Positions 44,641 through 57,146 are shown, counted from the stretch's first letter. The stretch: DNA of 64,000 nt from Gnetum montanum (GCA_015680685.1 MNCI01022155.1:126187-190186), one strand, 5' to 3'. The notes: generated by a model from the sequence alone, not told the origin. Numbers and translations are program-made.

Positions 44641-47099
44641 TATTATCTATATTAAATAGGCTAATAGGTGAAAAAATAAATTGCTAAAGATCATAAACAA
44701 GAAACTAATGGTGTATAACTAAGGGAATGTATGGTCCATTTTTTGAATGCTTGTCCATGCATTTAGTCATATCCTATCTTGAATCAAGAAATGATAAGTA
44801 CATTTTCACTTTTTTTTTCACAAATGTCTTATTATTTTTCTGTTTTTGGCATTTTCCTATTTCTTCAAAATTCTTCAAAAATCAACACCATGTGTTGGGT
44901 TTTTGTCCTATGGTATTAAGATAATTGGGTAAATAATTATATAAAGTAGTAAGATTAGGTCATCCATCCCTCTAGTTTCTTTAAATAAGAGGCCTTTATC
45001 ATGAAATAAATATGGTTCTTTTCACATGAATCTAAAATTAATTCATGGTTTTGTTACTTTGAAGAAAAGGAGAAGGACCAAAAGGGAATGGAACAGGTAG
45101 TGGAATCAAGGAGACTTGATGATTCTTCACACCTTCTATGGGTCTTACCACTTCATGTATATATATCATTACTTATATTTTGTTTTTTTCTTTAACTCAA
45201 AATAATTGAAACATAAGTACATCATAATATTTCTATAAGATTATAACTTATTGCTACCTGGTAGAATTGAACTTGTGACTTGGGGTTAGACTTGTACCAC
45301 AAGGTTAACACTTCTTTATTATATCATGTTTTAATTTTGATGGAATAATTTTCTTGAATAAGTATTATCTTGTCATATTACTAGAAAGACATGTTACCCA
45401 TGTGTGAAGGCAATTCTTTGGTAATGAGAGCATAGTCACCAATTAATTAATTCACAAAAGAAATTGATTCTTGGGATACCACTATAAAAACATGTTACTC
45501 ATCCTTGAAGGTAGGCTACTTTTAGGAGTTCCAAAGGTCTCTTGGACTAGTCTCATTATGTGACTAAAAAGAAATGTTACCCATGCCTGAAGGTAGCCCT
45601 TTAACCAAGGCCAAGTTTCCTCAAATTTTAATGGTTAATTAATTAATTAATCAAAATTTCTTCCTTATTTATTTTGTTAAGTAGTGATGTTTTCATATAG
45701 TTTTGGTAGTCCTATGGTAGTAAGTTTGGGATGATGCAATGCAATGTCACTAGTAAAGGTATGGACTTAGTTTGACACTTGGACAAATAGGTATGATAGT
45801 CATTTTAATCATAATTGATACAATAACATATTACAGACATGATAAGGTGTCTCATGTATTAATCTCTACAATCTCTTCTCATCCCATTATTCATCTCACT
45901 ATTGCATGCAATTACGTGCCTAATGGTTTTGTATAGTATAGTGTAGGATCCCAACCAAGGTAGTTGTGTGTTTCTTAGAACAAAGACATGATCCATGTTT
46001 AACTTCTATGATACACATGGACATATATATAAGTGATTATGCAAGGGCATGATTATAGGAGCCTTCTTTGGGGAGGATCCACTTGCATGACCTTTGTTAA
46101 TTATGGCTTTGAATCAAAACCTCACATCTTCAAGGACACCATGAATAACTTTTCTAAATTTATGCATGATTTTGGAATTACTTCTCATTAATTTCAATTC
46201 ATTTATATTAAACTATCTTTGAAATTCAATATTTCTTATTCATTTTAAAACCTCATCATTTTCAATATTTTGGTGCATTTGTAATATCTTGTGAATCAGA
46301 CCTTTGATTTTACTTGTTCAAAAACTTGTGAGCTTCCAAATTTAAGATCATTTATCATAGGGACCAAGGATGTAATTTTTGAAGTTTTTCTAACATTCCA
46401 TTTTCAAATAATATAGTAACTAAGAGTAAAAATAATTAAAATTACTTTTAAAACTTGATGATTTTAGTTACCTCAAAGTGTTGGAGAAAATTATTTTGTA
46501 ATCACTTTGATTCTAAATGCTAATTTTTTTCAAAATTTGAGCTAACCAAGAATTCAAAAAGGATCTAATCATTAAGAAAATTTTTTTAAAACTAATGTTG
46601 ATTCTTTGGTGGTTTTAGATGATACCAAAATGAATGCACAAGGCTGAAGGTCTTTTGCAAGGCAAGGAAAAACCGTTAAGAGGAGGATAGAGAAGAGCAT
46701 GCCCATGGAAAAATAGTAGATACAAGAATCAAAACTTAAACATCACATGTTTACTACCTAAAAACCCATGAAATAATTAGGAGAAATTTTAGTCCATCCT
46801 TCAAAAACATTCTACATAAAAAAAGAAGCACCAATGTAATAATCAAGGTTGGAAAATTTTCCAATGATAACAACAACATGGAGATTAATCATTAGTGAAT
46901 TTTTGAAGACTTATCTAATTTTTTAAATTTAATGTCTATCTAGTATTTTTGTCATTTTTTAATATATCTACGTGAATGAAATTTTGTAATGCAGCATTCA
47001 AGTTTGATAATATTAGTTAATTAGTCTTAGTTACCCCAAAATTTTTATAATGAAAATTTGTCCAATTTATACAACATGAGCACTAATTTTTAGTAAGTT
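44641..47099 (+). other. Gypsy F 3' region
   Basis: About 2.4 kb of AT-rich sequence with no domain. It corresponds by position to the 3' regions of A, B and C and holds the tripled conserved block. Confidence 0.55.
45379..45612 (+). repeat. Conserved 3'-region block, three copies in gypsy F
   Basis: Copies at 45,379-45,424 (ACTAGAAAGACATGTTACCC), 45,481-45,525 (ACTATAAAAACATGTTACTC) and 45,561-45,612 (ACTAAAAAGAAATGTTACCC), at intervals of about 100 and 82 bases. Copies 1 and 3 continue into TGTGTGAAGG and TGCCTGAAGG, and copy 3 also into TTAACCAAGGCC as in A and B. Each copy is followed by an in-frame stop about 11-14 codons after the shared start. Confidence 0.75.
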
Positions 47100-47108
47100 G
47101 TGGGGATA
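47097..47108 (+). promoter_or_regulatory. Polypurine tract of gypsy F
   Basis: GTGGGGATA directly before the 3' LTR, the same kind of tract as the minus-strand GGGGGTA before the 3' LTR of gypsy C. Confidence 0.65.
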
Positions 47109-48090
47109 TGATAAGGCATTGTTCTGTCAGGTATATTAGTCAGCAATGATATCGTAAATGCTACAATGCATCTACATCAATGCAACCCCATTGATGCATC
47201 TTAGTTGTTTGCTACATTACATATGGTATATCACATTTGTTATATCGTAGATGTCCTACTCTAGTTGTGTTGATGTGGCCTCATTGATGTAACTTGAGAT
47301 GAGTTAATGCATCTATGTTAACATAATCTCCATATTTTCTAATAAGTATACAAGCATCCGCTATGTGTTTACCATCATTTTCATTACTAGTATAGCCAAT
47401 CTATTGTAGTTTTTTCCCTTAATCTTAGCAAATAATTAGTGAGTTCCTACAGTGTGATTTGAGTTAATTGTATAATATTTTATTCAAGTGGCATTATACC
47501 TAGACACATTTCATGAATGATAATGAGATGAAGATTGATTCATATTCATGATAGCAATTTGACTTAGAATAGATTTTCTTTGAATGTAATTTACTTTCCA
47601 TGTACTTAGTCAATGTTTACATTTTCATGCATATTAATAAATTAGTGGAACGAGCACGACCAATTTTGAGCACCAACATGTATATGCCTAGTGATCCTAG
47701 TGGTGATATTACTTGGTTCACCTAGTCACATAATACTTGGTAGTCCCAATACTGTTTACATTAATTCAAGACATGTGCAATAAACTAGGAATGGATACTC
47801 ATTGCCTTTAGGCTAGCTTATGATTTATCTTCTTGTTACTAATTAGATTAGTTAAATAATTAATTTTCAATGGCTTAGCCATAGTCATACAACATCAATA
47901 ATCATATTTTCACTTTGAACTAAATCATACATCATAGAGCTACCACTAGTCCAAGTGAGAAGATAACAACTTGTGATCAACACATAATGATATAGATATC
48001 ATATTAGCCCAATATGCAAAATTTGAATAGATTGCGCATGAATATTTTTGATTTGTATGATTGGGCTTAGGGTACACTTGTTGCTCATCC
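47109..48090 (+). mobile_element. Gypsy F 3' LTR
   Basis: 982 bases starting TGATAAGGCATTG and ending GCTCATCC (CA changed to CC). It aligns with the 5' LTR apart from a block of roughly 300 bases present only here (about 47,720-48,030). Confidence 0.82.
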
Positions 48091-48095
48091 CTATT

Positions 48096-48837
48096 CACTA
48101 CTTTTTTTTTTCATTAAAAATATTGTGGAAATTGAAAATATTTTAAATATTAGTATAACGCATGAAATTTTAAATTAAAACAAAATATTGATTTTCTTTA
48201 ATATAGGTACATGATACCTCATATTTTTCTTGTTGAATATCAACCTTTGTATTTTGAATTTAATATTCTTTTGTAGACTAAGTTTGTTGATGTAGAGTTA
48301 TTTTTTTCATGTAACATCCTTGTATAAGAGGTTTTGATAAAGCATTGTAAGACACCCTACTTTGTTCATCTAGAGCTTTTGATAAGTTGTTGTTTATGAA
48401 AGAATCTACAAATCCTCTTATTTTTGTATGATGTTTTCAAATTTCATTACTATCACATTATTATCTCTTACATTTTGTTCAGATGCATTGTATTCTATTG
48501 CATTTGTTTGTCATAATATAAATATTCATGTTATAATTTTAGATGCTACCAAAAATGGTAAGAAGTTAATTTTCATTATCATGTATTAAAAATAATTTTT
48601 CACAATGGAGGATCATGCAGCATGCCTTTACTGATATTTATATTTCTTTATTATTTTTTTCATTTTGTGTGACATTGGTCATTTCTACTACATTGACATT
48701 TGTATGGTCAATTTTTTTTTTTTTTACTTTTTGCTTAAATGTTTCTCTAGAATGTTTGATTATACAACATCATCCAGTTTTTTAAAATTTTGATCTAGTC
48801 ATTTTATTTGACATGTTAAATGAAAATCTACAAAATT
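48096..48837. other. AT-rich DNA, no gene seen
   Basis: T-rich sequence with a long T run near 48,712-48,724. Nothing recognised. Confidence 0.5.
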
Positions 48838-49065
48838 AACTAAAATCAATTAAAATGATAATTAATGATATTGAATTAATCAAATTGGTATTTAGGAAAA
48901 CTACATACTTGGATGAATTTTACAAATCAACAACAATAATAACATAGAGAATCATGTTGCTTACTAAAATAATTAAATCTATAATAATCATTTTTTTGAA
49001 AGAATACTATGTTCTTACTCAATCAAAGTTGGACTTGTTGCAATTTGAGATCATTAAACCTAGTG
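48838..49065. repeat. Repeat Y, copy 1
   Basis: About 230 bases shared with 50,453-50,690, including TGAATTAATCAAATTGGTAT and CTTGGATGAATTTTACAAAT. Unknown type. Confidence 0.65.
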
Positions 49066-50452
49066 TAGTGATTGAAAAATTTGATTGCTAGAAAATTGAA
49101 AATCTAAGTCGCAAATAGCCTTAACCTTGTATCCCCAAGGCCTCCAAAAAATGGGATTCAAGATGCTTTGGATGGTCTAGTAGATCACCTGGGGGGGGGG
49201 GCGGCGGGGGTGCGGGGGTTGGTGGGGGAGAAAAGAATTACAGATTTGAAAACCTAAAATGAATATAAATTTCACATAATTTAAACTATAACCTTTATTA
49301 AATGAATAAAGAATGAGTTTAGAGTTGTGTACAAAAGTGCTCATATGAGAGAAAAGGGGGTTCACTTGGGCAAGGGTTCCAAGTTTGTTGAAGAAGATAG
49401 AATCTATTCCATGATTGAGATGCTCAGCCACTCCTAATGTTTTTTAACCTCCTCTGCTAGTGCTCAAGATCTACAACTTTGGTCATAGTTGGGTTTGAGA
49501 AATGTGAGGGATTGGAGTAGCCAAAATGCTCCATGTTGAGATTTTGAGATCCTAGGGGGTAACGTTGATACTCTAGGCTCATAAATCCCAAGGTGGATAA
49601 CAAAAGTAATAGGGCTACAATGGTTCTACGTTGGTAGGCCCCAAGAAGTTGCATTTTTTCTAGGAAGCAAGAGCTCTTAAATGCCAAAATGCTCAAAGTA
49701 CCAAAGGTGTGAAATTACCAAGAGTGTGTGAGTTCCTAGAGGGTGGAACCTAAAAATGGTGTTTGGGGTTGATTTATATAGTGTTTTGGCCTTAATTTTT
49801 TCTACAAATCGATTACAAATTTTGGCTACATTTTAGGTGGGATAGGTGCCAAAATTTGTGGGGTTACCATATATAGTAAGTGTCATATCCCCATGGCCAT
49901 TCTATTTACTAAAAATAGTAATGGGGATGCCTTCCATGGTGGGCCTTCAACCTTTTATGCAGGCATTGTAGGATCCTTGCTAGAGTTGATACAACATTGA
50001 AATCTTAGCGATACTTTTTCTACATTAGGGGGGATGAAGGATAAATGCTAGTGGTGTAATTAAAACCCCTCTACACTGAGTCAGTCCACTTTTTGCACTA
50101 GGGATAAGTGAGATCCACCCTCCTGCACTCCATGCTAGCTTACCCCCTATAGGGGTTTTCTAGTGTAGAAAAGTGTATACCCACCATAAAACCCATCAAA
50201 TTTCCATTTTTGGTATTCAAAAAGGCATTTTTAACCCTTCCAAGCTCAAATATAGATACTAGATGACTCTTTTCACATGGTGAATGAGGCTTTGACAACT
50301 TATGAGGCATTTTTCAGTCCCTAAAGTATAAAATATGTGAGATTGCTTCATATGGATTACAATCTTCACATTTACTATGAAGTTTAGCCTCAAGTTTCAT
50401 AGGATGGGGTTACAAGGGTTACAACATGAAAATTTGGTGGTGTTTCATATTA
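49066..50452. other. Segment between repeat Y copies, richer in GC, unclassified
   Basis: About 1.4 kb with a base composition unlike its neighbours, flanked by two copies of repeat Y. Minus-strand open frames at 49,177-49,431 and 49,457-49,696 show no known domain. It may be an inserted element (LTR-like, minus orientation), but no ends or target copies could be placed. Confidence 0.4.
49191..49230 (+). other. G-rich tract, possible G-quadruplex
   Basis: A run of 11 G is followed by GGCGGGGG, GCGGGGG and GGTGGGGG. There are at least four G runs of three or more within 40 bases, in a setting that is otherwise about two-thirds A/T. Confidence 0.7.
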
Positions 50453-50690
50453 AAATCAACTAAAATACTAATTCATGATTTTGAATTAATCAAATTGGTA
50501 TTTAGAAAAAGTACATACTTGGATGAATTTTACAAATCAACAATAATGATAATATAGAGAATCATGTTACTTACTAAAAAAATTAAATATATAATAATCA
50601 TTTTTTTTTCAAAAGAATACTACATACTCATTTAATCAAAGTTGGAGTTGTTGCAATTTTAAATCATTAAGCCTAGAAACATAGAGATTT
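50453..50690. repeat. Repeat Y, copy 2
   Basis: Aligned with copy 1 over its whole length with moderate divergence. Confidence 0.65.
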
Positions 50691-50879
50691 ACATTTTTGA
50701 ATCCACTAAATAGCAACTATAATCATCAAATTTAACAATAGCTTAAATGTAGAGGTTTTCTTTTCTGTATGAAAGACATCATTGTGTTAAAAATTAGAAT
50801 ACATAGATTTAGGTTCTCAATTTAACCAAATTGTATCTATAATGGTTAAATTTAACAAAATTTGGAATGTAGAATTTTA

Positions 50880-51085
50880 AATTTTAAATAAATAAATTTG
50901 GTGTTTAAGGAAACTATATACTTGAATGAATTTTACAAATTAGTAACAACAATATTGTAGAAAATCATGTTGCTTGTCAAAATAGTTAAATAAGTAATAA
51001 TTGACTTTTTTTAAAAAAATAAATGTTGTAAGCTTACTTGCTCAATTAGCACTAACCTTAGTATAGAGATTGACATTGTAACTAT
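50880..51085. repeat. Repeat Y, copy 3
   Basis: Shares TGAATGAATTTTACAAATTA, AATCATGTTGCTT and the closing AGCACTAACCTTAGTATAGAG part with copy 1, but is more diverged. It lies about 420 bases after copy 2. Confidence 0.5.
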
Positions 51086-54000
51086 TCTTGCAGAAATGTT
51101 CTTTACACCCCTATAAGAATATTATAGTGAAGTAAGTATTGGAATAACTTAGCACATAATTGTAAATGATCTTTGCATTAATATAAGCATTGATATATCA
51201 AATATTATGAAACAAAGGAGTATATAGATTTAGCCTATTGCATGTGAACTAGAAATGGTAAGAGAAAGATGACTAAGTATGGATTATTAGAAAATAAACT
51301 ATGTAATTGAGTGTAAACAATGAAATAAAACAAAGTATAAAACTCACATAAAAGGATGTAGGATATTAAAATAATAATAATATTATGTAGATAGAAGGAT
51401 CTTAGATCCCTTCCTTAAAATGATATTTTTATATGGAAAAATGACTAAGTATGAAAATGCTGAAAATTTGACTAAGAATAGAATACAATATAAGAGATAG
51501 AATAAATTATAAGTATGGAACAAAAATAAATGGATAATAAATGATTAAAATAACATTCTATGATATGGGAGAAAGGTTATAGATCCTTTCTTGAATAATA
51601 GAAATTCTTTATTGATGAATGTTGAAGTGTTTGCCTCCTAGAGAGGGCTAAATTACAAGTGATAGAAGAAAAACGTAAGCATGATAAAATTAATAAAAGA
51701 AGTCAAATCTGAAGAAAATACACATTCAAAGAGTGGAATTAAATCTCTATAGGGTTAGGTTATGGATGGGAAAGCTGTAGGTATGATTTGGAGTCAATTC
51801 ATGGCCAAAACAGGGTTGTTTCAACTAAGGTTTCCATAACTAATATTAGAGTTGAAAAAATTGTAATTTTGAAAAGTGATGTGGAAGCATTAAAAATCTA
51901 TCTCTAGAACTTATTTTCAAAGGTATATAACATGTTAAAGGTAGTTGAGAAGAATGTAGATACTATGATGGTGGAAAGTACTTATGCCTTTGATCTCTTA
52001 AAATTTGACAAGTGATCTCAAATCTCAAATGATCTAACCTAAAATTTATATTTGAAGCTTATATTTATAGGTTTAGAGTTACCTAATTTAACATAGAATT
52101 ACTAAAATTGAAATTAAAGTTAAGTGTAAATTGTTACCAAGTTCAAAAATAGTAAGTTTAGTATTTGGTTTTAGTAAACATAACAACTCATTAAGTTGAC
52201 TCTAATGCTAATGCTAATGCTAACACAACATTAATATCATCAATACTTCAGGAAATTTTTGTTAATTTTCCAAAGTGCTAAGAAGGAACCTCTAGAGGTT
52301 TGTTTAACCTCTAAATTGACACCACAAGGTGTCAAAATAATGTTGAGAAAACTAGGGTATGAGGAGATAATGATGAATACTAAGATTGGTCATGTTACAT
52401 GAGGTCAGTAGCATTAAAGATGTTGATGTTGATGTTAGTTACACCAGCAAGTTGCATTGGATGGTTGCATCAAGATGCACACTAGCTAGCTACATTTTAT
52501 GATTGTGTTGATGCCGGCTAGTCACTTTTTAGTGCTAGTGAAAACCTCAAGAGAGTGACATCAATGTTGGTATTAGCATTAGTATGAGTGATAGAGTTAG
52601 AAAATTTTTTGGTGTTTTCTTAAGCCAAAAATTGTAACTCTTAGAAAGCTGAAATTGCACCTAGAAAGAGGTGTAGTGAGCTCTTCTAGGTGTTGAGAGA
52701 CCTATAATCCCATGGAATATTGTAAAATAGGTGCTTAAGATGATTCAAAGATGCTAATATAGGCTTTAACCTTGCAAATATTCCATACTTAGCGAAAAAT
52801 ATCAATTTTCCAAGTTTCAAAAAACATGTTAAAAAAATGACAAATTCCATAATTCTAGAGTGTTAAAACTACTACCAATGAATCATACTTGTCCTAGGAG
52901 GTCATTACACATGTCAGAATATAGTTTTGGTAAGATTCAAGAGTTTCAACAATAGTGATACCAATGGTGATGATGTTGCAGCATTAGCTTTAGTAACACT
53001 TAGAAAATTTTTTTAACTTTTTTTTGGGATTTTTTAAAGTTGATGAAATTAATGTTGAAAAGTAGGATGTATTTCCAAATGGTATCTAGAGGCCTTAGAA
53101 GGCAAAAAATGAATATTTCAAGGCCATTTTTAGGACATTTTGTGTTGTGATATTGAAGAAAATATAATTTAACATCTCATCATCTTTAACATTTAGAAAA
53201 ATTTTGACCTTTGGGATCATGGGATAAAACTACAAAATTTCCTAAATTCAAACTTTATGATACTAGGAGAGTATATGATGTATCATTTTGGATCTTACAA
53301 GATGTAGAATATGTAATAGCTTCAACATTTAGAAAAATCTTGATCCACATTAGCTCCAACACTACAAAAACATTTGATCTTGAAGTTTATTTAGGAATCA
53401 TCGAAAATTGAGTCCATAAGTTGGATTATGAATCCAAATGATTCTTGATGGTCCTTAAGAGTTGCAAATATGCCTTGTGATGATTTATTGAAAAAAATTA
53501 ATGCTGAAATCCTCATGGAACAACATTGAAACTAGACTTAGTTTAGATTCAAAGTGAACTTAAAAGGTCAATATAACATTGTTTCCTATTGATGGATGCT
53601 ACTAAGGTGAAAAAGAAGGGTCAATAAAGAAGATATTAGATACTAAATTAATTTACCTACAAAATAAAAACTAGGAAGAATTAAGTGGAAGAGGAGAGAA
53701 TATTAGGATATTGACAATACACTAATCGTGGGGCTGATGTTATGCCATAGAAAGGGAGCATAGCTAAATCATACACATAAGATGGATGAAAGGATGTCAT
53801 TTATGATGTTCATAATGTATCCCATTCATGCTCTCAACACACCTTTTCTAAAATAGAAAAATTCACTCAATTCTCACTAAATGTGTTGATGAGAACAAAG
53901 GGAATGAAATAGGAAAGGAAGTTAGAAGGAATAATAGAGAAGTGAGAGAGGAGAGATGAAAAATACATTTGTGAAATTGAGAAAATAATAAAACTAGGGA

Positions 54001-55139
54001 ATGAAATTAGAGACATCTTCTTTGGCTATTCCATAGAAGGGGACATGTCTAAATTCCATGCTCTAATGATTACTGCTGCTTTATAAATTAATGTTCTTCC
54101 TGATCTACTTAAACTTAACACATCCTCATATGGAATTAAAAATAATAGAATACTCATTGGTCTCTACATGAGGTAGATCATTGATTAATATCCTCACCAT
54201 TATTTGCTATAGAAGAATAATAATAGAATGGGATAGGAAAAGGTTAGGGAATATAGATGAAATTCAATAGAGGATATAGAAGAACTGTAGAACTATAGAT
54301 AGAGATAGAGTGGGAGAGGGAAAAAATTAAGCTAGATATGGAGGTGAAAATAATGCAATAAAATATAGATGAGATGAAAAATAATTTAATCTAATGATGC
54401 TTGATTGTTTTGCTAATGAAGGAGCCATTCTTAAGATGAAGTGATAAATGACCATTGCTCAGTGATAGATGATGTTGTTATAGCTATCAATGCATCCCCA
54501 ACTAGAATGCCCTTAGTTGACCATGAAAAAAATAATTAGAATGATAATAGCTAATTTAATAATGACTTTAGGATAGGTAGGATGATGCTAGTTAGGCTTT
54601 AGACTGATCAAGGAATAAACTACTTATAGGTATTGATAACAATGATGAATAGCGATGAAGGAAAAGACAAAGTAAAGATGGAAAAGCATCATAATTAAAG
54701 AGATGGTCCTTGTAGAAAAGGAATAAAGAAGGAATGATGGGGTATTGATTTTTGATATGTTAGGTGTTTTTGAGAGATGATGTGTTTGTGTTTATATGAA
54801 TATTTTAGAGATTGAGAACTATGATATAGGGAAATATAATACAAAGAATTATTATCTATAGATTTTGTTTTTTATATGTTTATGTTTTTATGGCTTTATA
54901 TAATTATGGTATTTTTAAATTTTTTTATCAAAAAAATACAAGACAAAACAAAACAAAGTAGTAGATGAAAATAATTTTCAAAGGCTAAATTTGGTAGTGA
55001 AGCTATAAAATATGAGATGAAATAGTGTTAAGTAAATTAAATGAGAAAACATATTTGATTAAGCTAAAGGTAGAAGATGAATTAAAAGCATAAAAATGAG
55101 AAGGTAATGATCATATGGTTTTTTGAGAGGAGATACATT
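51086..55139. other. AT-rich and purine-rich DNA, no gene seen
   Basis: No domain in any frame. A short (TAATGC)n-type run lies at 52,203-52,224. The stretch 53,880-54,380 is unusually rich in A and G on the plus strand. The open frame at 53,211-53,411 has no recognisable motif and may be chance. Part of the right end may belong to gypsy D. Confidence 0.45.
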
Positions 55140-55329
55140 GATGATGGTTTCCTTAGCTTGTGATCAAGTAGGATCCTTAATGCTTCTAACATATTGTACA
55201 ATGTCTAGTTCATCAAAGCTTAGATCTATGAACTTGTGAGATTTAGATGATCATGGGATGTTAAAATTAGTCTCATTTTTCTCTTGTAATGATGATGTTT
55301 AATTCATGATGATGGATTAGGAGCCTTAT

Positions 55330-55760
55330 GTTATTTCTTCTAGTACATCTAAGTGGGAAATTATGAGGGCTTCAAAATCAATGTGGAGAATGACTTTTCT
55401 ATCTTTGCATGGAAAGTGTATTTCCTAGTGGATAGATGAGGAAACAATACAATGATAGGCTAACCAAGGCCTTTCTAAAATAACATTTATCGCTAAGGAA
55501 TCCCTAATTACTACAAAGGTAACTTCTAAAGTGATACAACTTCCTACAAAAAAAAGGGTTGTTTTATTGAGCCTATGATGCCTACTCTAGTTCTGCTAAA
55601 TGAAATTTAAGTGGAGTTAGAGTTGGAGTATGTGACCTATTTTTCTAGCTCAAGATGTTCAATTACTATTCATGAAATGAAATTAGATTTGGCTCCATCA
55701 TTCATGTGCACTAGAGATAGTGTTACACTATCTATGATCCATATTATGATATATATGGAA
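55330..55760 (-). pseudogene. Gypsy D protease
   Basis: The minus strand near 55,690-55,705 reads NDGAKSNFIS, the active-site region with the catalytic Asp position read as Asn (many plant elements have DGGAGVN-like forms here). Further on it reads LEVTFVVIRDSLAINVILE, then RPWLAYHCIVSSSIH, then a segment ending KDRKVILHID. This follows the standard layout of a retropepsin with a GRPW motif. Several stops are present. Confidence 0.65.
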
Positions 55761-55889
55761 AGTTGGCACATAATACTAGTGTCACAATGAGCTTTGATGT
55801 TTTCACCTTTGAACACTAAGTAGTTTACCTTATACTTTAGAGCAATGAGAACTGATGAGATAGCTTGTACATGAGGTTGGTGTGGACCT

Positions 55890-57144
55890 CTTGATCTGTT
55901 AAAAAATTAAGTAAAATGGAGTCAAAGATTGTTTGCATGGTTGTGTGGCTATTTGTTTTTGTAGGACAATGTACATGAGAAACCAAGATGAGCTAAAGCC
56001 TACAGAGATGACAAGAAACAAACTGGATTAGAGCTCAAAGAAGAAGGTCATCCACAAGGTCTCAAATTAACATGTAAGAGTTACAAAGAATGTGGATGAG
56101 GACTAGATACTATACAAGCAAAGTTGTCATCATTAAAGCATGCAAAAGATCAAGGTTTTGGACAAGGAACAATGAACTCATCATGCAAAGGAATCTAAAG
56201 AAAGACATCTCCAAGTAATAGTAGAAATCTTAGTAGAATTGGAGAATGCTCAAACAAAGACGTCTTCAAAAAATAGTAGATTTCTTTTCTCAGGCAAAGA
56301 TTTCTTCACTAGAGAAAGACATCTTCATAAAATGCAGGCTAGATTTAGAAGATGTCTTTCATCAAAAAAAGATGTCTTCCTAGAATGGAAATTATAGAAA
56401 GATGTTTTTCCTAGACAAAGACATCTTCCTAGAATATAAGATCAAATTAGAAAGATGTATTAGGCATGAAGAAGACATCTTTCATGATTGTTTCCTAGTC
56501 ACTGCATGAGTTCCAAGGTGGATTTAGAAACATGATAGTTATAAGAAGACATCATATGCATTGAGAAATGTGCAAGCTTATGTATAAACATTATATAATC
56601 ATTGTATCAATTATTGAAATCTCTATTGCTCTTCATCGTATCACCATTTTTTCATTATAAAGTGTGTTGTACCTCAAAGTACAAGGATCAACAAATTGAG
56701 TTGCATTTATTCCTTGTAATTGTTCTCCCTTGTTGCCCTACAATGTTGATGCGCATCTTGTGGGAAGGCATCTTGCTTGAGCTTGTCAAAATCCTGCAGG
56801 ATTGAGTGATTGGTGTTGTAGCATAACACTTTGGAGTAGTTATCAAGATTATAAAGGTTATGAAAGCCTAAAACCACATTCCAAGCCTAAAAGGATTTTG
56901 TGGGGTTAAGTGTTTGGTGTTGCAGCACAACACTCCAAACTAGGGCTTGAAGACAATATAGGGTGTGGATCCTTCAAATCACATTTAAGAGCAACAAAGT
57001 ATGGAGGTGTGCTTGTAATCTACCATTTGAGTATGGACTACCCAAGTTCAAGAGCCACATTTAATTTAGTATGTCTGCTTTTTCTAAAAAAAGTTTAATT
57101 TGGGAAACTTATTCATCCCCTCCTTCTAAGTCCAACAATCCACA
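55890..57144 (+). mobile_element. Copia 2 5' LTR
   Basis: About 1,255 bases. The first part has a roughly 17-base deletion relative to copia 1. The middle (56,200-56,500) holds repeated AAAGACATCTTCC words in both orientations. TATAAG at 56,540-56,545. The last part has a tandem repeat of about 104 bases (from about 56,780 and 56,884). Confidence 0.82.
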
Positions 57145-57146
57145 AG

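Larger units (their letters stand above)
41217..48090 (+). mobile_element. Gypsy F, gag-only derivative with both LTRs
   Basis: Plus strand, flanked by CTATT (41,212-41,216 and 48,091-48,095). Order: 5' LTR, tRNA-Asp-type primer site, gag with coiled coil and knuckle, a short relic of the protease/linker border, a long 3' region with the tripled conserved block, polypurine tract, 3' LTR. No reverse transcriptase, RNase H or integrase was found in 5.2 kb of internal sequence. The gag aligns with those of B and C, so it is the same family in opposite orientation. It is more decayed than B or C. Confidence 0.85.

Noticed and set aside
45634-45654. TTAATTAATTAATTAAT run as a palindromic site
   Set aside because: Simple 4-base repeat in AT-rich DNA, expected by chance.
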